Positions 60,138-64,000 of a stretch of 64,000 nt of DNA are shown here, one piece after another. Origin of the DNA: Thermocladium sp. Its GTDB lineage: Archaea > Thermoproteota > Thermoprotei > Thermoproteales > Thermocladiaceae. Numbering within the stretch: the first letter of the stretch is position 1; each line of letters opens with the position of its first letter. The notes beneath the pieces are model-generated. The model saw only the letters and a list, made by a program, of their open reading frames with translations, did no database searches and was not told where the DNA came from. The stretch is from the NCBI GenBank assembly GCA_023269935.1, contig JAGDXC010000010.1, positions 18,890 to 82,889 of the forward strand, in the 5' to 3' direction. The position numbers were made by a program, and so were the translations under genes.

Positions 60138-60948
60138 TCTTATTCACCTCATCCACAGCGCTCGCTCTCTTCAGTGCTAATAAATCTATATCCAAGCACC
60201 TCCTATACATTGATGCCACTCTCCTCACATCAACATCCTCCATTAAGTGCTCCACGGCGCCCCCCTCCAGCAAGCGTCCGCTCCTAAGGGTCACTATCCT
60301 TCCCCCAATTCTAGCCACCTCAGGATTGTGGGTTGCTATTATGAAGGTCTTCCCCAGGGCATTCATTGCCTTAATTAAGGATAGAAGCTGAGCGGCGCTC
60401 GCGGCATCTATGGCCCCCGTCGGCTCATCCATTATCACGAAGGAGGGATTCATGCTTATGGCCCTCGCCACTGCCACCCTCTGTTGCTGGCCCCCCGATA
60501 ATTGGCTCGGCTTATTGCTCGCGCGATCCCCCACCCCCACCAGATCCAGGAGGAGCCTGGCCTTGGTTTCCGCCTCATCCCTAGTATAGAGACCGCTCAT
60601 GAGCATGGGCAACTCAACGTTCTCCAACGCAGTCAAGGTCTGCAGCAGGTTGTATTGTTGAAACACGAATCCCACCCTCCTTAGCCTGAATCCAGCTAAT
60701 TCATCCTCATCCAGCCCCGTCACGTCGAGTCCCTCCACAATCACGCGGCCACTGGTTGGCTTATCCAGCGTACCCATTATATTGAGTAGAGTGGTTTTAC
60801 CGCTGCCGCTGGGCCCCATGAGTATGAGTATCTCCCCTCTATCTATGGATAAGTTAATATCAGTGAGCGCATCCACGTATATGGACTCGGATAAATAATA
60901 CCTCTTGCTTATGTTGATTAATTCAATGACAGCCACGGGCGGCCCCAA
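60091..60948 (-). CDS. MacB/LolD-type ABC ATPase
   Basis: A 285-residue ATPase with Walker A GPSGSGKTT, Q-loop VFQQYNLL, signature LSGGQQQRVAVARA and Walker B VIMDEPTGAIDAA. The last 50 residues extend beyond the usual 230 (EDVDVRRVASMYRRCLDIDLL). Relatives work with FtsX/MacB membrane proteins. Here the only partner is the coiled-coil protein downstream, which overlaps it by 47 bases. Confidence 0.9.
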   Translation of the reverse strand: MGPPVAVIELINISKRYYLSESIYVDALTDINLSIDRGEILILMGPSGSGKTTLLNIMGTLDKPTSGRVIVEGLDVTGLDEDELAGFRLRRVGFVFQQYNLLQTLTALENVELPMLMSGLYTRDEAETKARLLLDLVGVGDRASNKPSQLSGGQQQRVAVARAISMNPSFVIMDEPTGAIDAASAAQLLSLIKAMNALGKTFIIATHNPEVARIGGRIVTLRSGRLLEGGAVEHLMEDVDVRRVASMYRRCLDIDLLALKRASAVDEVNKIEAEINSISSFLGGD

Positions 60949-61033
60949 GTAATTTGCCTAATAAAAATCTTCGCATGAATTAGCAATTATGAATTGAGGA
61001 GAGCTTTAAAGGGGCTACGGTGGGCGAATCAGC

Positions 61034-61591
61034 ATGGAGGTAAAGGATCCCCAGATAGCCATAGCTGCACATAGCGGCCCCTACCCCCAGGAAGCAGAGG
61101 AGCGGGCCCGCGCATTCGTGAGGGAAGTATCTAAATGTAGCCCAACCCTGATGTTGGGGGGTTATTGGGGCCTAATGAAGGTTGTGGTGGATGAGGCCGC
61201 CGCATTAGGCCTAAAGACAGTGCTTATACTTCCCATGGAGCATGAGGCGGTGGAGCCCCCCAGGGGAGTCATATTGATAAGGACAGGCATGGAGTATAGA
61301 GCTAGATCAGTGCCACTGGTGAGAAGCAGTGACGCGTTAGTTGCCTTGGGCGGTGAAGTCGGTACAATTATAGAGGCGCTGATGGCCTATGCAATGGGTA
61401 AACCAGTGATAGTGCTCACGGGCCTCGGATTCTCAAGCGATAAATTGAGGCTAGCTTTCCCAAATGCATTCGATAAGAGAATGGCTGCGCAGGTCACGTA
61501 CACGGATGACGTAAAGCTCGCGGCCCAATCGGCTTGCAGTGGCCACACGATTCATCGCGATGCATCGAGTTGGAGAGGCGAGGATGTGTAG
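61034..61591 (+). CDS. LOG-like (SLOG-fold) protein, TIGR00725 type
   Basis: A 185-residue nucleotide-binding protein. GGYWGLMKVVVDEAA and ALGGEVGTIIEALMAY are the two family blocks, and the latter replaces the PGGxGTxxE seen in cytokinin-activating LOG enzymes. A phosphoribohydrolase activity is therefore uncertain. The C-terminal 30 residues are unlike the family. It lies 55 bases before the radical SAM gene on the same strand. Confidence 0.85.
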   Translation: MEVKDPQIAIAAHSGPYPQEAEERARAFVREVSKCSPTLMLGGYWGLMKVVVDEAAALGLKTVLILPMEHEAVEPPRGVILIRTGMEYRARSVPLVRSSDALVALGGEVGTIIEALMAYAMGKPVIVLTGLGFSSDKLRLAFPNAFDKRMAAQVTYTDDVKLAAQSACSGHTIHRDASSWRGEDV

Positions 61592-61646
61592 CGCAGCGCG
61601 GGGTTAGGCTTAACAATTTTTAAAATGCTTTTCCAGAGCCGGGATC

Positions 61647-62696
61647 GTGCTTTGGCTCCTCTTGACGACGGGGGCATGTAATTTGCGGTGCCAGTACTGC
61701 GGTGGGTCCTTTGAGAGCAGGGTAGTTCCATATAAAACAACATATGACTTGGATAAGTTGAGGTCATTAATGCGAAGCGACCCGGAGCCAACTGTCATAT
61801 TCTATGGCGGTGAGCCGCTTCTTAATCCTGGATTCATAATGAGGGCCATGGATTCCTTGCCCGCCGCGCGATGGGGCATCCAAACAAATGGCTTCTTCGT
61901 GGATCTCCTTCCGGATAGGTATTGGGAGAGGATGTCGGTTGCACTATTATCAATTGATGGGCGGCGAGAAGTAACTGACGCCAATAGGGGAAGAGGCGTG
62001 TATGATAGGGTTTCTCAATCGCTAAATAAGTTAAGGAGGTTTAGGTTGAAGACTATCGCCCGAATGGCCGTGACCAGCCTAACTGATATATACGTGGACG
62101 TGAATCACTTGTTTGAGTTAGGGTTTGACCAAGTTCATTGGCAGCTAGACGTGATTTGGGGCAGGAAATGGGATGTATGGGGTTGGGCCTCCGCTAATTA
62201 CCTCCCAGGCGTGAGAAGTCTCGTCAACCTATTCCTAGCTAACCTAGAGAAGGGGCGAGTCCTCGGCATAATACCAATACTTGGAGTACTTAGCGCGCAT
62301 TTCTTTGAGCCCTATAAGGCATCTCCCTGCGGCGCTGGCTACCGCTCAGTGGCTGTTTCCACGGATGGGAGAGTGCTAGCGTGCCCCATAGCAGTTAGAG
62401 AGAGGTGGGCTGTACTGGGCCACGTGGACTCCGGGTTCAAGTTAATGGAGCCAGACCTCCCTGAACCATGTGCATCCTGCGAGTATAGGCGATACTGTGG
62501 GGGCAGGTGCCTCTATGCAATAAAGGAGAATTATTGGGGAAAGGATGCGGAGAAGGTTGATGCAATCACCAAGGAAACCATTAAGTCAATACTAAGCATA
62601 GTGCCTGCAGTGGAGCAATTGATTAGGGATGGAGTGATAGCTAAGGAGTCGCTCAAGTATGATCCAGTGCTGGACTCAACGGAGGTAATACCATAG
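61647..62696 (+). CDS. Radical SAM/SPASM enzyme, putative peptide modifier
   Basis: A 349-residue radical SAM enzyme with CNLRCQYC (Cys11, 15, 18) and the GGEPLL block. Its SPASM-type C-terminal domain has Cys residues in SPCGAGYRSVAVSTDGRVLACP and CASCEYRRYCGGRC for auxiliary clusters. The shape fits archaeal peptide-modifying radical SAM proteins of the AF1577 type. The start is GTG at 61647, with TTTTTAAAAT at 61615-61624 about 27 bases upstream. No precursor peptide gene is visible between 61592 and 62736. Confidence 0.9.
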   Translation: MLWLLLTTGACNLRCQYCGGSFESRVVPYKTTYDLDKLRSLMRSDPEPTVIFYGGEPLLNPGFIMRAMDSLPAARWGIQTNGFFVDLLPDRYWERMSVALLSIDGRREVTDANRGRGVYDRVSQSLNKLRRFRLKTIARMAVTSLTDIYVDVNHLFELGFDQVHWQLDVIWGRKWDVWGWASANYLPGVRSLVNLFLANLEKGRVLGIIPILGVLSAHFFEPYKASPCGAGYRSVAVSTDGRVLACPIAVRERWAVLGHVDSGFKLMEPDLPEPCASCEYRRYCGGRCLYAIKENYWGKDAEKVDAITKETIKSILSIVPAVEQLIRDGVIAKESLKYDPVLDSTEVIP

Positions 62697-62736
62697 CGAA
62701 GCACTTAAAAATAGGGAATTAATCGACCAAGCTTGA

Positions 62737-62809
62737 AGCCGGGTCGTCTAGTGGTCAAGGATGGTGGGCTCTGGACCCATCGACCCCGGTTCGAATCCGG
62801 GCCCGGCTA
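62737..62809 (+). tRNA. tRNA-Gln(CUG), uninterrupted
   Basis: Acceptor strands AGCCGGG (62737-62743) and CCCGGCT (62802-62808) pair, with A73 at 62809. The anticodon stem GTGGG/CCCAT encloses CTCTGGA, anticodon CTG. The T arm is CCCGG-TTCGAAT-CCGGG. No intron and no encoded CCA are present. ACTTAAAAATAG at 62702-62712 is the promoter box. Confidence 0.95.
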
Positions 62810-62824
62810 TGAAAACATCATTCC

Positions 62825-62965
62825 CTAGCCATTCTGGAATTAAGGAGACTCACCATCACCATTTACGGAAAGCTTAAACTCATCACCCTAACCACAGAGG
62901 GTGGCATAGTTGACTGCGCCCTACTGGACCTGGATCAAGTAAGTAACGAGCTAGGCGCTAACTGA
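62825..62965 (+). pseudogene. Short open frame resembling a truncated DUF1805-like protein
   Basis: Without a usual start codon, the frame reads LAILELRRLTITIYGKLKLI and then TLTTEGGIVDCALLDLDQV, ending SNELGAN at a stop. The strand pattern and G-x-V-x-C-A-x-L-D-L resemble the start of DUF1805 proteins, which normally run on for some 50 residues. The frame ends exactly where the TnpB element begins (62962), so the insertion probably removed the 3' part. Identification is tentative. Confidence 0.3.
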
Positions 62966-63041
62966 CCTCCTCCCCGCCATTCATGGTGGGGGTTCCCCGA
63001 GGTCTAGGGGGTTACGCCCCATTCACGGGCGCTACTCCACT
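62962..63041 (-). ncRNA. Right end and likely omega-RNA 3' part of the TnpB element
   Basis: On the minus strand the tnpB stop is embedded in a structured module. It contains TAACCCCCTAGACCTCGGGG, a hairpin CCACCATGAATGGCGG, and the end GAGGAGGTCAG at 62962. GACCTC pairs with GAGGTC. In IS200/IS605 elements this position gives rise to omega-RNA, whose last bases before the element border form the scaffold. The flanking guide would start TTAGCGCCTAGCTCG. Confidence 0.6.
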
Positions 63042-64000
63042 ATGAAGCACGAGGAAAGAGAGTGGCTTCTTAATTATTGAAACCACAATGTTTATTGCCT
63101 TCCTCATTATGTTCAAAGCACCATTCAAGTCACTGTGCAGTTTATGCCCCATTGGGCAATTAATGACTCCTCTTGGATGCCTCTTAACCTCAACCCCATG
63201 ATAAGCACAGTACCTAGACGTATTATACTCAACAACCTCAAACACCTTCATACCATACTCCTGAGCCTTAAACTCAATGACATCCATTAGCTTGCGGTAA
63301 GACCACAAGTTAACCGTGAACTTGCTACCCTTCTCCCGGGCAATGTTGAGGGGGTAACCCAAGTAAATGGTGGAGACGCCAATTTCGTGAAGCGTCCTTA
63401 GCAGATGTGAGGCTAGGTTTCTATACAAGTGAAGAAGACGTCTCGTTAATTTCTTGAATAACCTCCTCTTTTCCCTTAGCAGTTCTTCGTATGCCTCATC
63501 ACCCAAGTTCTTAGCCTTGTCTGTAAGGGATTGTATTTCCGCTATCCTCCTTTGGAGGTGGAAGTAGTCCTCCTTAGCCCTAACACCCTTGTAAAGCAGC
63601 CAAGTGCCATCATTAACTACTACACTTGCTAAAACGTTTATTCCTAAGTCAATGGATGCGACTTTGTTACCCTTTGGGGATTCGACTTGAATGCTCTTCC
63701 TTTCCCCTTTTAAGACGTGCTTACTCTTCCTTCCCGTCTTCGTCTCCTCCACCCCTACCTCTACTGGGATGGAGGCATACCAAGCATTTCTAGCCTCGTC
63801 ATGGTATATTTCTAGCCTACCTTGTTTACCGCACCACTTTAGCCTACCAGCGTACTCTATCTTCATGTGGGAGTCCTTGAGGATTAGCTTGTTCTCCTTC
63901 ACTTCATATCTATCTTGCCTAATGACTAGGATTAATTTCCTCTTCCCTTCCTTGTCCTTCCAATAATGTGGTGGACTCATATGGTTCATGTGAGTTGGTA
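63012..64000 (-). CDS. tnpB: TnpB (IS605 OrfB) RNA-guided nuclease, 5' end outside the window
   Basis: The visible 325 residues from an internal Met at 63989, with the frame open to the edge, are the central and C-terminal parts of a TnpB. RuvC motif I is ASIDLGINVLAS; the last motif is HSDLNGALNIM. The zinc ribbon is CAYH and CPMGH rather than four cysteines. Where RuvC-II Glu is expected the sequence is STIYLGYPLNI, without Glu; a Glu lies further on in VFEVVEYNTSR. About 70-100 N-terminal residues should lie beyond 64000. No TnpA transposase is seen here. Confidence 0.92.
   Translation of the reverse strand, partial: PTHMNHMSPPHYWKDKEGKRKLILVIRQDRYEVKENKLILKDSHMKIEYAGRLKWCGKQGRLEIYHDEARNAWYASIPVEVGVEETKTGRKSKHVLKGERKSIQVESPKGNKVASIDLGINVLASVVVNDGTWLLYKGVRAKEDYFHLQRRIAEIQSLTDKAKNLGDEAYEELLREKRRLFKKLTRRLLHLYRNLASHLLRTLHEIGVSTIYLGYPLNIAREKGSKFTVNLWSYRKLMDVIEFKAQEYGMKVFEVVEYNTSRYCAYHGVEVKRHPRGVINCPMGHKLHSDLNGALNIMRKAINIVVSIIKKPLSFLVLHSGVAPVNGA

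Noticed and set aside
61552..61984. Minus-strand ORFs opposite the radical SAM start
   Set aside because: They are complements of the conserved CxxxCxxC and GGEP region and have no promoter.

Overview
The window comes from a hyperthermophilic crenarchaeon, most likely of the order Thermoproteales near Caldivirga or Vulcanisaeta. The grounds are an XPB/Bax1 pair, TiaS, RpoF with DUF655, an archaeal SAM synthetase, aCPSF1, an EtfABCX-type operon, UspA and Sm proteins, A+T-rich promoters about 26-28 bases before leaderless start codons, and above all a trans-spliced (split) tRNA, a feature known from Nanoarchaeum, Caldivirga and a few Desulfurococcales. The species assignment is inference; no rRNA is present.

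The main discovery is a tRNA-Pro(UGG) encoded in two pieces 48 kb apart, both on the minus strand. The 5' piece (about 2945-2841) carries positions 1 to about 37, and the 3' piece (about 50660-50578) carries positions about 38 to 73 plus CCA. Each has its own TATA-like box. The trailer of the first and the leader of the second are complementary over 14 bp. Each piece also holds a cis intron at a non-canonical place (D arm, T arm) with canonical bulge-helix-bulge geometry. When the pieces are joined, every tRNA stem pairs.

Layout. 0-7.4 kb: partial nucleotidyltransferase (-), XPB helicase and Bax1 nuclease, 5' tRNA half, TiaS, a CDF metal exporter behind two palindromic operators, NucS, and a SIMPL protein. 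7.4-15 kb: UbiD-like decarboxylase, SDR, NAD kinase overlapping a PIN protein, DUF655-RpoF, a serine-type operon (class V aminotransferase and SerA), and UspA. 15-17.2 kb: an insertion-sequence graveyard with a decayed TnpB around an SppA-like membrane protease. 17.2-26.5 kb: RNase Z, KsgA, an MFS protein, ferredoxin, a threonine-synthase-like protein that has lost its PLP lysine and gained a winged helix, SpeD, Sm protein, SAM synthetase and DUF460. 26.8-32.1 kb: a methyltransferase, methylmalonyl-CoA mutase large subunit and a tungstate/molybdate ABC transporter (WtpABC) with a palindrome flanking its promoter. 32.3-37.4 kb: the FixC-FixX-EtfB-EtfA electron-transfer operon plus a small protein and a winged-helix/CBS regulator. 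37.5-50.5 kb: MFS, UbiA, a PadR-controlled ABC exporter, GlyRS, TrmI, a GlmU-like protein with GlmS, a second MFS protein and a CBS protein. 50.5-58 kb: 3' tRNA half, nitrilase with two tiny coiled-coil genes, aCPSF1, a free-standing omega-RNA-like gene, PfpI, aminopeptidase P, inositol-phosphate synthase and dTMP kinase. 58-64 kb: a MacB-type ATPase with a large extracytoplasmic coiled-coil partner, a LOG protein, a radical SAM/SPASM enzyme, tRNA-Gln(CUG) and a TnpB element that runs off the window.

Several genes form one theme around tRNA and RNA processing: split tRNA, RNase Z, TiaS (which uses agmatine), SpeD-family decarboxylase, TrmI, KsgA, the Sm protein and aCPSF1. Short hairpins resembling the 3' ends of IS605/TnpB elements are scattered through the intergenic spaces. 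One approximately 106-base element occurs twice, in inverted orientation, with about three differences.
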